Assembly (NCBI RefSeq): GCF_004959775.1
Contig: NZ_SJZG01000002.1
Span: 310,001-374,000 of the forward strand
Direction of reading: 5' to 3'
Length of the DNA: 64,000 nucleotides
From: Agromyces sp. H66
GTDB taxonomy: Bacteria; Actinomycetota; Actinomycetes; Actinomycetales; Microbacteriaceae
Part shown: piece by piece, positions 24,773 to 33,975 of the stretch
Numbering within the stretch: position 1 is the first letter of the stretch
Layout of the letters: every line of letters starts with the position of its first letter
The notes under the pieces: model-generated
Databases searched by the model: none
What the model was told of the DNA's origin: nothing
Seen by the model: the letters and a program-made list of their open reading frames with translations, nothing else
Program-made: the position numbers and the translations under genes

Positions 24773-26059
24773 TCATCGCTGCACCAACCGCTCGTACCAG
24801 GCGAGCGCGGACTGGTCGGTGAGGCTCGCGACCTGGTCGACGATCACGCGCTTGCGTGCGACGTGGTCGCCGGCAGCGCGCCAGTCCTCGGCGAAACCCG
24901 GATCGAGGTGCCGCTCGCCGCTGTCGTGCAGCACATCGGCGAGCGACGTGAGCACCTGCCGCTGTTGCGCGTAGATGGGCTGCCGGGTGTTCTTCGACAT
25001 CACGAACGCCGCGACGATGCCCTTCAGCACCGCGATCTCGGCCTGGATATCGCGCGGCACGACGACGTCGGCGTCGAATCGGATGAGGCTCGCGAGCGGG
25101 AACGCCGAGCGCGTGGCATCCGTGGCCGCGTGCGCGAACCGGCCGATGAGCTGGCTGGTGAGGTTCTTCAACTGCGCCTGCTCGCGGCGGCTGCCGCTCC
25201 AGGAGTCCAGCCATCCGTCGAGCGAGTCGAGCCGGTCGAAGGCCGCGATGAGCTCGTCGTGCGCGATGGCGCCGCCGATCCACTCGTACATCGACGAGAC
25301 GAGCGCGTCATGGTCGACGCGGGCGCCGAGCGCCGCGACGTCGACGTAGCCGTTCACGATGGCGTCCTCGAAATCGTGCACCGAATACGCGATGTCGTCG
25401 GACAGGTCCATGACCTGCGCCTCGATGCAGAGCCGGCGCTCGGGAGCGCCGCGCCGCATCCAACGGAACACCTCGACGTCGTCGCGGTAGAAGCCGAACT
25501 TCGCCCGCCCGCTCGGGTCGGCGACGCTGGTCGCCTCGGGCCACGGGTACTTGCAGCTCGCGTCGAGGCTCGCACGCGTGAGGTTGAGGCCGTAGCTCCG
25601 CCCGTCGGGGCCGAACACCTTGGGTTCGAGCCGGGTGAGGATGCGCAACGTCTGCGCGTTGCCCTCGAAGCCGCCGACGTCGGCGGCCCAGGTGTTGAGC
25701 GCCTTCTCGCCGTTGTGCCCGAACGGCGGGTGGCCGAGGTCGTGCGCGAGGCACGCCGTGTCGACGACATCGGGGTCGAGGCCGAGGCTCGCGGCGAGCT
25801 CGCGGCCGACCTGCGCGACCTCGAGCGAGTGCGTGAGGCGGTTCCTGGCGAAGTCGAGGCCGGCGGTGGGGCTCAGCACCTGCGTCTTGGCCGCGAGTCG
25901 ACGGAGCGCGCTCGAATGCAGCAGCCTCGCGCGGTCGCGGGCGAAGTCGCTGCGACCCGAGGTGTGCTCTTCGGGCAGCCAGCGCTCGGTGTCGGCGTCG
26001 CCGTAGCCGCCGAAGAGTCGCGCCCGCACGTCAGCCGCCGCTCGTGTCGAGCTCGGCAT
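24773..26059 (-). CDS. dgt: Deoxyguanosine triphosphohydrolase-like HD protein
   Basis: Hydrolyses dNTPs to nucleoside and triphosphate; related to dGTPase. The 428-aa product carries the HD-domain metal ligands in RLTHSLEV, the AHDLGHPPFGHNGE segment and a later conserved Asp in DLSDDIAYSVHDFEDA, plus the family N-terminal RSDFARDRARLLHSSALRRLA. The annotated start overlaps dusB by 29 bp; a GTG at 26029, one base after the dusB stop, would remove 10 residues and is equally plausible. Confidence 0.93.
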   Translation of the reverse strand: MPSSTRAAADVRARLFGGYGDADTERWLPEEHTSGRSDFARDRARLLHSSALRRLAAKTQVLSPTAGLDFARNRLTHSLEVAQVGRELAASLGLDPDVVDTACLAHDLGHPPFGHNGEKALNTWAADVGGFEGNAQTLRILTRLEPKVFGPDGRSYGLNLTRASLDASCKYPWPEATSVADPSGRAKFGFYRDDVEVFRWMRRGAPERRLCIEAQVMDLSDDIAYSVHDFEDAIVNGYVDVAALGARVDHDALVSSMYEWIGGAIAHDELIAAFDRLDSLDGWLDSWSGSRREQAQLKNLTSQLIGRFAHAATDATRSAFPLASLIRFDADVVVPRDIQAEIAVLKGIVAAFVMSKNTRQPIYAQQRQVLTSLADVLHDSGERHLDPGFAEDWRAAGDHVARKRVIVDQVASLTDQSALAWYERLVQR

Positions 26060-27188
26060 CGACCAGGGTGGTGCGGTCGCCGCCGACGAGCTCCTGCGAA
26101 TCGAGCCATCCGGCGGGGAGTGCGGGGTTCTTCGGGGTGCCGGCGCGGCCGCGGGGGCCCTCGGCCCCCTCGCCGGGGTACGGCATCGACCAGTCGAGCG
26201 TGCCGAGCAGGTCGTCGAGCTGCGCGAGCGATTCGACGGTGGCGAGCTTCGCCCGCAGCTCGCCGCCGACCGGGTAGCCCTTGAAGTACCAGGCCACGTG
26301 CTTGCGGATGTCGCGGCACCCGCGTTCCTCGCTGTCGAAGAACTCGGTCAGCAGCTCCGCGTGGCGGCGGAACGTCCGCGCGACCTCGCCGAGCGTCGGC
26401 TCGGCCTTGCGCGCCTCGCCGCGGAAACCCGCCGCGAGGTCGCCGAAGAGCCAGGGGCGGCCGAGGCATCCGCGCCCCACGACCACGCCGTCGCAACCGG
26501 TCTCTGCCACCATGCGCAGCGCGTCGTCGGCCGACCAGATGTCGCCGTTGCCGAGCACCGGCACGCTCGTGACGGCCTCTTTCAGCTTCGCGATGGCCGA
26601 CCAGTCGGCCTCGCCCGAGTAGAACTCGGCGGCCGTGCGGGCGTGCAGCGCGACCGCCGCGACGCCCGCCCCCTCGGCGATGCGCCCGGCCTCGAGGTAG
26701 GTGAGATGGTCGGCGTCGATGCCCTTGCGCATCTTCACCGTGAGCGGGATGTCGCCGGCGGCGCGCACGGCGCCCTCGACGATGTCGCGGAAGAGGCCGC
26801 TCTTCCACGGCAGCGCCGCTCCCCCGCCCTTGCGGGTGACCTTGGGCACGGGGCATCCGAAGTTCAGGTCGATGTGGTCGGCGCGGTCTTCGGCGACGAG
26901 CATCGTGACCGCCTCGGCCACCGTCTTCGGATCGACGCCGTAGAGCTGGATCGACCGCGGCGTCTCGGACTCGTGGTGCGTGATGAGTCGCATCGACTCG
27001 GGCGTGCGCTCGACGAGCGCGCGCGACGTGATCATCTCGGACACGTACAGGCCCGCGCCGAACTCGCGGCACAGTCGCCGGAAAGCCGTGTTGGTGATGC
27101 CGGCCATGGGGGCCAGCACCACGGGGACGTCGACGACGAGCCCGCCGATCGACAGCGGGCCCGCAGGAAGCGTGGTGGTGGAGGACAT
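26031..27188 (-). CDS. dusB: tRNA-dihydrouridine synthase
   Basis: Flavoenzyme reducing uridine in tRNA. Of 385 aa, the TIM barrel shows VVLAPMAGITNTAFRRLC, LNFGCPVPKVTRKGGGAAL with catalytic Cys, KMRKGIDADH, and the FMN-phosphate motif GCDGVVVGRGCLGRPWLF. The C-terminal helical tRNA-binding domain (RDIRKHVAWYFKGY) ends in a Pro/Gly-rich tail. GGAGG just before ATG supports 27188, although the spacing is short; the open frame continues upstream without a better start. Confidence 0.95.
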   Translation of the reverse strand: MSSTTTLPAGPLSIGGLVVDVPVVLAPMAGITNTAFRRLCREFGAGLYVSEMITSRALVERTPESMRLITHHESETPRSIQLYGVDPKTVAEAVTMLVAEDRADHIDLNFGCPVPKVTRKGGGAALPWKSGLFRDIVEGAVRAAGDIPLTVKMRKGIDADHLTYLEAGRIAEGAGVAAVALHARTAAEFYSGEADWSAIAKLKEAVTSVPVLGNGDIWSADDALRMVAETGCDGVVVGRGCLGRPWLFGDLAAGFRGEARKAEPTLGEVARTFRRHAELLTEFFDSEERGCRDIRKHVAWYFKGYPVGGELRAKLATVESLAQLDDLLGTLDWSMPYPGEGAEGPRGRAGTPKNPALPAGWLDSQELVGGDRTTLVDAELDTSGG

Positions 27189-27279
27189 CACCTCCGATTC
27201 TCCCAGAGAAGCGGGCAACGTCGCCCGTGGAGGCGGCACGCGCCTAGGATTCCGGGGAGGACGACCTGTGGAGGACGAG

Positions 27280-27762
27280 ATGACCGACAGCACGCCGACC
27301 GGTGCGGAGCGGGTGCGGGCGGATGCCGCGGCACGCGGCCTCGAGATCGAGATCATCGAGCGGCCGGCCGCGCGCGGCCTCGAGGAGGCCGCCGAGATCA
27401 TGGGCATCACGCCCGCCGACATCGTGAAATCGCTGGTCGTCAAGAGGAGCGACGACACCTACGTGTTCGCGCTCGTGCCGGGCGGCCGCAAGATCTCGTG
27501 GCCGAAGCTCCGTGCCCTGCTCGGCGTCAACAAGCTGCAACTGCCGGATGCCTCGCTGGCCCTCGCCGCGACCGGCTACGAGCGCGGCACCATCACGCCG
27601 CTCGGTTCGACCACCGCGTGGCCGGTCGTCGCCGACGCCACGATCACGGGCCGGCGCGTCTCGATGGGCGCGGGCGAGCACGGCCGGAGCCTCTTCGTCG
27701 ACGCCGACGCGCTGATCCGCGCGTTCGACGCGACCGTCGCCGACATCACCGAGCCCGAGTAG
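27280..27762 (+). CDS. YbaK/EbsC-type aminoacyl-tRNA deacylase
   Basis: YbaK-family proteins hydrolyse mischarged tRNAs such as Cys-tRNA(Pro). The 160-aa protein has the family core: EAAEIMGITPADIVKSLVVK with conserved Lys, FALVPGGRKISWPKLRALLG and GTITPLGSTTAWPVVADATI. Length is normal. GGAGGACGAG directly before ATG 27280 fixes the start. The end overlaps the convergent 57-aa gene by 17 bp. Confidence 0.88.
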   Translation: MTDSTPTGAERVRADAAARGLEIEIIERPAARGLEEAAEIMGITPADIVKSLVVKRSDDTYVFALVPGGRKISWPKLRALLGVNKLQLPDASLALAATGYERGTITPLGSTTAWPVVADATITGRRVSMGAGEHGRSLFVDADALIRAFDATVADITEPE

Positions 27763-27919
27763 CCTCAGCCGCCCCGCTCTCGGTCGCGCCAGGGATGTAG
27801 CAGACGTCGCCCTCGCACACCATCGCGGCGGGGTCGCCGGTCACCATGGTGAACGGCGACGGCGACACGGCATCCGTCTTCGCGACATCCGTCACCTGAG
27901 GTGTCGTCGCGTCGCTCAT
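27746..27919 (-). CDS. 57-aa protein coupled to the DsbA-family gene
   Basis: A small soluble protein with no recognised domain. Its ATG overlaps the stop of the DsbA-family gene as ATGA, so it is translationally coupled and likely real. The C-terminal half has MVTGDPAAMVCEGDVCYIPG, with two Cys four residues apart, which might be a redox or metal-binding pair matching its thioredoxin-fold neighbour. It overlaps the end of the convergent YbaK-like gene. Confidence 0.6.
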   Translation of the reverse strand: MSDATTPQVTDVAKTDAVSPSPFTMVTGDPAAMVCEGDVCYIPGATESGAAEATRAR

Positions 27920-28581
27920 GCCGCCGCTCCGTCGCGCTCGCCGGCGACCTGCGTGAGCACCTGCGAGAACACTTCGGCGGGCTGCGCCCCCGAGACGCCG
28001 TACTTGCCCTCGAAGACGAAGAACGGCACGCCCTGGATGCCGTAGGCGCCCGCCTGCGCGATGTCGGCCTGCACGGCGGCGCCGTAGCGTCCGGACTCGA
28101 GCGCTTCGCGCGCGGCATCCGCGTCGAGGCCGACCTCGGCGGCGAGGGCGACGAGTTCGTCGATGCGGCCGAGGTGGCGGCCCTCGGTGAAGTACGCGCG
28201 GAACAGGCGCTCCGACAGCTCGAGCTGTCGCCCGTGGGCCTTCGCGAAGTGCAGCAGCTCGTGGGCCTTCAGCGTCTTGGTGTGCTGCAGGGTGTCGTAG
28301 TCGTACTCGAGCCCTGCCTGCGCGGCGATGCCGGTGACCCGATCGATCATCATCTGCGCCTGCTCGACCGGAATGCCCTTGCGGCCGGCGAGGAAGTCGA
28401 GCTCCGACCCCTCGAAGTCGACGGGCGTGTCGGGCGCGAGCTCGAACGAGTGGTACTCGATCTCCACCTCCGGCGCGTCGTCGCCGAGTGCTGCGAGGCC
28501 GCCCTCGAGGTGGCGCTTGCCGATGTAGCACCACGGGCAGGCGATGTCGGACCAGATGTCGATCTTGATGGGGGACGTCAC
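27916..28581 (-). CDS. DsbA-family oxidoreductase (FrnE-like)
   Basis: A 221-aa thioredoxin-fold protein of the DsbA/2-hydroxychromene-2-carboxylate isomerase group. The N terminus IDIWSDIACPWCYIGKRHLE contains CPWC; an inserted helical domain follows, and the C-terminal half has the cis-Pro loop GIQGVPFFVF. There is no signal peptide, so it is cytoplasmic, like FrnE-type disulphide isomerases. GTG at 28581 is the first start in frame after the upstream region and has a GAG-type ribosome site. Confidence 0.9.
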   Translation of the reverse strand: MTSPIKIDIWSDIACPWCYIGKRHLEGGLAALGDDAPEVEIEYHSFELAPDTPVDFEGSELDFLAGRKGIPVEQAQMMIDRVTGIAAQAGLEYDYDTLQHTKTLKAHELLHFAKAHGRQLELSERLFRAYFTEGRHLGRIDELVALAAEVGLDADAAREALESGRYGAAVQADIAQAGAYGIQGVPFFVFEGKYGVSGAQPAEVFSQVLTQVAGERDGAAA

Positions 28582-28627
28582 GCTGATCTCAACTCCGGTC
28601 CGACACCGCCTATTCCGGATTGTGTGC

Positions 28628-29566
28628 TCAGCCGCCGACGACGATCCGCGTCGCCTCGGCGACCACGGCGTTGTTCCGTACGGCGTCCGCACGGTCCGTC
28701 CGGGTCATGATCACCAGCGTGAGCGGGGTCTCGCCGGGCCGCCACAGCACACCCGCGTCGTTCACGACGCCGTAGGCCCCTCCGCCGGTCTTGTCGGCGA
28801 GCTCGTACGGCGGCTCGAGCCCGGCGCGCATACGGGCATTCGAGGTCTGATTGCGCAGCATCCACTCTCGCAGGCGAGCGGACGTGAGCATGCCCGCGGC
28901 GTCGTCGAGCAGGAGGGCGGAATAGAGCAGCGCGATGTCGTCGGGTGTGGTCGTGTCGCGCAGATCGCCGGGCACCGCCTCGTTCAGTTCGGGCTCCCAC
29001 CGGTCGAGGCGGGTGTCGGTCGCGCCCAGCGACGCGGCGAACGCCGTGATCGCGGCGGGCCCGCCGAGCTCCCGGAGCAACAGGTTGCCCGCGGTGTTGT
29101 CGCTCCAGCGGAGCGCGGCGTCGGCGAGCTCCTCGGGGGTCGCTCGCTGGGGCCGCTTCGATTCGAGGACGAGCGAGTCCACGACGACGTCGGCATTCGT
29201 GTACGGGATCGGCGTATTCCAGTACACCTCGTCGTAACCGCGTGCCTGCACGAGTGCTGCGGCGGCGAGGGGCTTGAACAGCGAGCACATCGGGAACCGG
29301 TCCGCCGCGCGGTAGCGGAACGGGTTCGTCGAACCATGAGCGACCGCGACGACGCCGATCGTAACGGATGCCTCGCGCTCGAGTTCGGCGAGAGCGGCCG
29401 TCATCCGATCCGGGGCGACGGTGGACCGCCCCGCGGGAGTCGCCCAGGCGGTGTCCCCTGCGATCGTGCCGACCGCGGCACCGGCGGCGGCCAGACCTCC
29501 GAAGGCCAGGAGCGACCGGCGAGAGATCGTGGATGAGGGGTTGGAGTGCAGCTTCGACGAGTTCAT
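28628..29566 (-). CDS. Class A beta-lactamase, Tat-exported
   Basis: Predicted serine beta-lactamase that would hydrolyse beta-lactam antibiotics outside the membrane. All class A motifs are present in the 312-aa precursor: SxxK at 95-98 (MCSLFK), SDN at 155-157, ExxLN at 191-195 (EPELN, general base) and KTG at 259-261. The N terminus SRRSLLAFGGLAAAGAAVG is a Tat signal. It is divergent from a LysR gene 73 bases away, the arrangement of AmpR/PenR-regulated beta-lactamases. A longer in-frame start exists but would run into that gene. Confidence 0.93.
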   Translation of the reverse strand: MNSSKLHSNPSSTISRRSLLAFGGLAAAGAAVGTIAGDTAWATPAGRSTVAPDRMTAALAELEREASVTIGVVAVAHGSTNPFRYRAADRFPMCSLFKPLAAAALVQARGYDEVYWNTPIPYTNADVVVDSLVLESKRPQRATPEELADAALRWSDNTAGNLLLRELGGPAAITAFAASLGATDTRLDRWEPELNEAVPGDLRDTTTPDDIALLYSALLLDDAAGMLTSARLREWMLRNQTSNARMRAGLEPPYELADKTGGGAYGVVNDAGVLWRPGETPLTLVIMTRTDRADAVRNNAVVAEATRIVVGG

Positions 29567-29639
29567 GCGGGCAGTCTCCCGAGCCGACAGTGATTCACGC
29601 AAAGCACGGAGTGCCGTCATCGATGCCAGAATCGCATTC

Positions 29640-30551
29640 ATGGCACGGCACCTCGACCTCGCGGCCGCATGCGAAGCGTTCGTCGCGGTGGCCGAGCGCG
29701 AGAGTTTCACCGCAGGCGCCGCGGTCGCGGGCATCACGCAGTCGGTCGCAAGTCGCCGCATCGCGGCACTGGAAGATCACCTCGGCGGGCGGCTCTTCGA
29801 ACGTTCGTCGCGCCGGGTCGCGCTCACCGCGTTCGGTCGCAGCGTGCTGCCCAGCGCGGTCAAGCTCGTCACCGCCGCGCAGGAGCTCGTCGATGACGCC
29901 GTGCGGTCGCACCAGCTGCCGGTCACGATCGCGGTTCCACGCGGCGTGCATCCCCGGGTCGCCGCGGCCGTCTCGGCCGCGGCCGCCGGCGCGTCGATGA
30001 CGATCGAGTTCCTCGAGGGCCCGCCGGCCGAGCGCTCCGAATGGTTCGTCACCGGTCGGGCGCAGATGGTGCTCCAGCATGTCGAACCCGACCGTGCCCA
30101 CTGGGCGACGCCCCTCGGCGTCGCCCGCCTCACGCACCGCAGCGCAGCGCAGGAGCATCCGTTCTTCCTCGCCGAGCTCCGTCCACGACGCGGTGCGGCC
30201 GACCGGCGCCGCATCTGGCTCCAGCCCGAGGACGACGTTCCCAACGTGCGAGACCGTCTCGAGCAGGTCCGCAACGGCGCGGGCCTCACCCCAGGCCACC
30301 TGCGCATCGCGCCGTCGCTCGTCGCCGCGATGGCGCGGGCGATGGCCGACGACGACCTCGTGCTCGCAACGCGCGCCGAAGCGGATGCGTTCGGACTGGC
30401 GTGGCATCCGCTCGGCGACCTGCATGTGGTGCGCGGGTACGCACTCTTGTCACGCGACCCGCTGCTCGCGCGACGATTCACCGACGCGGCCGGAGAGATG
30501 CTGTCAGACCTGCTCGGCACGACTCGAGGGAGATCCGCCCATGCGCACTGA
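29640..30551 (+). CDS. LysR-family regulator, AmpR-like by context
   Basis: A 303-aa regulator. Its N-terminal helix-turn-helix reads LAAACEAFVAVAERESFTAGAAVAGITQSVASRRIAALEDHLGGRLFER, the standard LysR pattern. The effector domain is weakly conserved. Head-to-head with the class A beta-lactamase, so the 73-base gap likely holds both promoters and its binding site; I could not identify a clean T-N11-A box. Its last 11 bases overlap the start of a second serine hydrolase gene, which is thus cotranscribed. Confidence 0.88.
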   Translation: MARHLDLAAACEAFVAVAERESFTAGAAVAGITQSVASRRIAALEDHLGGRLFERSSRRVALTAFGRSVLPSAVKLVTAAQELVDDAVRSHQLPVTIAVPRGVHPRVAAAVSAAAAGASMTIEFLEGPPAERSEWFVTGRAQMVLQHVEPDRAHWATPLGVARLTHRSAAQEHPFFLAELRPRRGAADRRRIWLQPEDDVPNVRDRLEQVRNGAGLTPGHLRIAPSLVAAMARAMADDDLVLATRAEADAFGLAWHPLGDLHVVRGYALLSRDPLLARRFTDAAGEMLSDLLGTTRGRSAHAH

Positions 30552-31452
30552 CCACGCAGTGCTTCGCGACGCCTCGCGAACGCTGGGCGACGCCGGGCTG
30601 TCCGCTTCGATCGTCGTCCGCGACCTGCGGCACGGCAATGAGCTCGCGCTCGACGCCGACGCGGCCTACCCGCTCGCGTCGGTCGTGAAGCTCCCGCTTG
30701 CGCTCGCAGTGCTCCGGGCCGGGACCACCGGCGCGATCGACCTGGCCGAACGAGTCGAGCTCGACCCCGACGCGCGAACGCCGGGACTCACGGGGTATTG
30801 CAGGTTCACCCAGCCGACGAGCGTCGCGGTGGCCGACCTGCTGTACATGGCCGTGTGCGTGAGCGACGACACGGCCGCCGACGCCCTCTTCGCACGGTGC
30901 CCACCGGCCGAGGTCACCCGGGTGCTCCGGGAGCTCGGTATCACGGAGATCACCGTTCGTCACTCCATCCGCGAGTTGCACGAGACCCTCGCGAGCCGGC
31001 TGTCGCCTGAGGAGATGCCGCAGGCGCTGACGCTGGCGATCCAGGCGTCGACCCACGGCCGAGGTCACCTCATCCCCCAACTCGACGTCACGAGCGCGAA
31101 CGCGGGCAACGCTCGAGCGATCGTCGACCTGCTCGAGCTCATCTGGACCGATGAGGCGCTGGCAACGGAACGGGAGCCCCTGCGTCGACTGCTCGGATGG
31201 AACCTCATGCGCCAGCGCCTCGCGCCCGATCTCGAGTCCGATGACGCGGCGTGGTTCTCGAAGACCGGGAGCTTCCTGCATCTCCGTCATGAGGTCGGCG
31301 TCGTCGAGCACGCCGACGGCGGGATGTTCGCTATCGCGGTGCTGAGCGAGTCGTCGGTTCCTGCACAGCGCCAGCCGGGTGCCGAGCAGGCGCTCGGCCA
31401 TGCTGCGAGGCTCTTGCACGACCACGTGCGCGGCTCCGGCCCCCTGCGCTGA
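30541..31452 (+). CDS. Beta-lactamase-like serine hydrolase, cytoplasmic
   Basis: A 303-aa protein of the PBP/class A beta-lactamase fold: SxxK at 47-50 (LASVVK), SDD in place of SDN at 108-110, and KTG in WFSKTGSFLHLRHEVG. No signal peptide is seen, so it probably stays in the cytosol; it may be an esterase, amidase or an enzyme unrelated to antibiotic resistance. The gene starts inside the LysR stop region (ATG 30541), so the two are coupled. A Glu166 equivalent is not evident. Confidence 0.82.
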   Translation: MRTDHAVLRDASRTLGDAGLSASIVVRDLRHGNELALDADAAYPLASVVKLPLALAVLRAGTTGAIDLAERVELDPDARTPGLTGYCRFTQPTSVAVADLLYMAVCVSDDTAADALFARCPPAEVTRVLRELGITEITVRHSIRELHETLASRLSPEEMPQALTLAIQASTHGRGHLIPQLDVTSANAGNARAIVDLLELIWTDEALATEREPLRRLLGWNLMRQRLAPDLESDDAAWFSKTGSFLHLRHEVGVVEHADGGMFAIAVLSESSVPAQRQPGAEQALGHAARLLHDHVRGSGPLR

Positions 31453-31565
31453 TCCGGGCGGGCGGCGGCGGCCTTGGCTCGCCGGAGCGGCCCGAGCTCG
31501 GGCCGCCTTCGCGAGTACGGGCCGCCGCCAGCAGCGGAGCCGAGGGCGCAGCGCGGAGTCCCGCG

Positions 31566-32372
31566 TCAGGACGCGGTCGGCGCGTCCACCGCCCCACCGA
31601 ACCGGCGGTTGCGCCCCGCGTACAGCTCGATCGCCTGCCAGAGGTCCACCCGCGAGAAGTCTGGCCACAGCGTGTCGAGGAAGACCATCTCGGCGTACGC
31701 CGACTGCCAGAGCAGGAAGTTCGAGGTGCGCTGCTCCCCCGAGCTGCGCACGAACAGGTCGACATCAGGCAGCTCGGGCACGTAGAGCCGCCTGGCGATG
31801 AGCTTCTCGGTCACGGCGGTCGGACGGAGTCGGCCGGATGCCACGTCGTCGGCGATCGACCGCACGGCGTCCGTGATCTCGTTCCGTCCGCCGTAGTTGA
31901 CGCACATCGTTAGCGTCAGGGTGTCGTTGCCCGCCGTGAGCCGCTCGGCGAACTGCAGCTCGTCGATGACCGAGCGCCACAGCCGCGGCTTGCGTCCGGC
32001 CCAGCGGATGCGCACGCCCCACTCGTTGAGCTGGTCGCGCCGACGGTGCAGCACGTCGCGGTTGTAGCCCATGAGGAAGCGCACCTCCTCGGGCGAGCGC
32101 TTCCAGTTCTCGGTCGAGAACGCGTACACCGAGAGGTGCTTCACGCCGATCTGCACCGCGCCGGCGACCACGTCGAGCAGCGCTGCCTCCCCCGCCTTGT
32201 GCCCCTCGATGCGCGTGAGGCCCCGGCGGTTCGCCCAACGTCCGTTGCCGTCCATGACGATCGCGACGTGGTCGGGCACGGACCCCTTCGGGAGCTCGGG
32301 CGGGTACAGGCCCGTCCAGTCGATCGGCTTGTAGGGTACGGCGTCTCGGTGCGTGTAGGGCTTCGGGGTCAC
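31566..32372 (-). CDS. uppS: Isoprenyl (undecaprenyl) diphosphate synthase
   Basis: Makes the polyprenyl carrier for cell-wall synthesis. The 268-aa product has [18 protein letters not shown] (catalytic Asp), [15 protein letters not shown], and the C-terminal [20 protein letters not shown], all diagnostic of cis-prenyltransferases. Length fits. GTG at 32372 overlaps the recO stop as GTGA. The recO-uppS pair is a standard actinobacterial unit. Confidence 0.97.
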   Translation of the reverse strand: MTPKPYTHRDAVPYKPIDWTGLYPPELPKGSVPDHVAIVMDGNGRWANRRGLTRIEGHKAGEAALLDVVAGAVQIGVKHLSVYAFSTENWKRSPEEVRFLMGYNRDVLHRRRDQLNEWGVRIRWAGRKPRLWRSVIDELQFAERLTAGNDTLTLTMCVNYGGRNEITDAVRSIADDVASGRLRPTAVTEKLIARRLYVPELPDVDLFVRSSGEQRTSNFLLWQSAYAEMVFLDTLWPDFSRVDLWQAIELYAGRNRRFGGAVDAPTAS

Positions 32373-33106
32373 GTGGTGGTCGCTTCTCTGGAGACGTGCG
32401 GCAGCGAGCGGAGTCCGCGCTCGAGGTGCCACTGGGTGTACGCGGCGACGATGCCGCTCGCCTGGTTGCGGTCGACGGATGCCGCGGCCTCCGCGTGCGC
32501 CCAGTCGCCGGCGAGCAGGGAGCCGAGCAGGGCCACGGTCGACTTGGCGATGCGCGGCGTTCCGGGCGGGGCGTCGTCGTCGCACACCACGCCGCCGAGC
32601 TGCACGACGACCGCGGTGTGCTCCCCCGCGGTGCCGCAGCGCGCGCAGTCCTGGAAGCTCGGAGCCCATCCGGCGAGGGCGAGCGCGCGCAACAGGTAGG
32701 AGTCGAGGGTGAGGTTCGCACCGTGCTCGGCGCGGGCGAGGGAGCGCAGGGCGCCGACGAGCAGCAGGTACTGCTGCAGCGATCCCTCGGCCTCGGTGAG
32801 CTTGTCGGCCGCCTCGACCATGGCGTTCGCGGCCGTGTACGCCGCGTAGTCCTGCGTGATCTCGGCGCCGTAGGAGCCGAGCGACTCGGCCTGCGTGATC
32901 ACGTCGAGGGTGCGGCCCTCGTAGAGCTGCAGGTCGGCCACCATGAACGGCTCGAGCCTGGCCCCGAACTTCGAGCCCGTGCGTCGCACGCCCTTGGCGA
33001 CCGCGCGCACCTTGCCGTGCCGCCTGGTGAGGAGCGTGACGATGCGGTCGGCCTCGCCCAGCTTGTGGGTGCGCAGCACGACGGCTTCATCTCGGTACAC
33101 GGGCAC
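32369..33106 (-). CDS. recO: DNA repair protein RecO
   Basis: Loads RecA in the RecF pathway. The 245-aa protein starts with the OB fold ([36 protein letters not shown]) and continues with a helical domain containing CARCG, part of the usual zinc site. GTG 33106 is preferred, with GGGAGA eight bases upstream. Coupled to uppS by GTGA. Confidence 0.95.
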   Translation of the reverse strand: MPVYRDEAVVLRTHKLGEADRIVTLLTRRHGKVRAVAKGVRRTGSKFGARLEPFMVADLQLYEGRTLDVITQAESLGSYGAEITQDYAAYTAANAMVEAADKLTEAEGSLQQYLLLVGALRSLARAEHGANLTLDSYLLRALALAGWAPSFQDCARCGTAGEHTAVVVQLGGVVCDDDAPPGTPRIAKSTVALLGSLLAGDWAHAEAAASVDRNQASGIVAAYTQWHLERGLRSLPHVSREATTT

Positions 33107-33186
33107 GCATCGATTCTCCCACCGTCCGCCGTCGCTCCGGCCGCGCCCGCGCACGAGCGGGCCGGATCGGACGGCAGAATGGTCGG

Positions 33187-33975
33187 GTGACCACGTCGTC
33201 CGCGCCGATCCTCGTGACCGGCGGCACCGGCACCCTCGGCCGTGCCGTCGTGCGCGCCCTCACGGCCCGCGGCGACGACGTGCGGGTCCTGAGCCGGAGC
33301 GGCGCTCCGGGCACGCTGCGCGGCGACCTCGCGACCGGCGAGGGCGTCGAGGCCGCGCTCGACGGCGTGCGCGCCGTGCTCCACCTCGCGACGACCCTCC
33401 ACGACGACACCGCGATCACGCGCACGCTCGTCCGGGCCGCGGAGCGCACGGGACGCCCGCGCATCATGTACCAGTCGATCGTCGGCATCGACCGCATCCC
33501 GCTGGGCTTCTACGCGGGCAAGCGGGCGTCCGAGCGGCTCGTCGCGGAATCGCGACTGCGATGGACGATCCTCCGGGCCACGCAGTTCCACGACCTCGTG
33601 GCGCTCCTCTTCCGGGTGCAGCGCTTCTCCCCCGTGGTGTTCGCGCCCGCGTTCTCCTTCCAATCCATCGCCGTCGAGGACGTGGCACGACGATGGGTCG
33701 AACTGCTGGATGCGGATGCCGCGGGCATGGTGCCCGACATCGGCGGCCCCGAGGTCCGCACCGCACGCGATCTCGCGCGCGCCTACCTCGCGGCGCACGG
33801 CTCGCGCCGTCCGACGCTGCCGTTCCGGCTGCCGGGGTCGCGCTTCACCGCGTTCGCCTCCGGCGCGAACCTCGTGCCGGGCGAACCGTACGGCCGCATC
33901 ACGTTCGAGGACTTCCTCGCGTCTCGCGGCGACATCCCGGTGCCTCGCGACCCGCGTGGTACAACCGACGCATGA
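33187..33975 (+). CDS. Atypical SDR / NmrA-like NAD(P)-binding protein
   Basis: A 262-aa Rossmann protein with [22 protein letters not shown] at the N terminus, VLHLATT near residue 65 and [25 protein letters not shown], where the Tyr and Lys have the spacing typical of extended or atypical SDRs. It may act on a small molecule or as a redox-sensing protein; no substrate is visible. Its stop overlaps the next gene (ATGA). Confidence 0.82.
   Translation: MTTSSAPILVTGGTGTLGRAVVRALTARGDDVRVLSRSGAPGTLRGDLATGEGVEAALDGVRAVLHLATTLHDDTAITRTLVRAAERTGRPRIMYQSIVGIDRIPLGFYAGKRASERLVAESRLRWTILRATQFHDLVALLFRVQRFSPVVFAPAFSFQSIAVEDVARRWVELLDADAAGMVPDIGGPEVRTARDLARAYLAAHGSRRPTLPFRLPGSRFTAFASGANLVPGEPYGRITFEDFLASRGDIPVPRDPRGTTDA

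Noticed and set aside
21254-26284. 1676-codon open frame on the plus strand across the peptide-binding gene, dnaG, dgt and dusB
   Set aside because: It crosses several well-identified genes on the other strand and has no recognisable domain; typical of 70% GC DNA.
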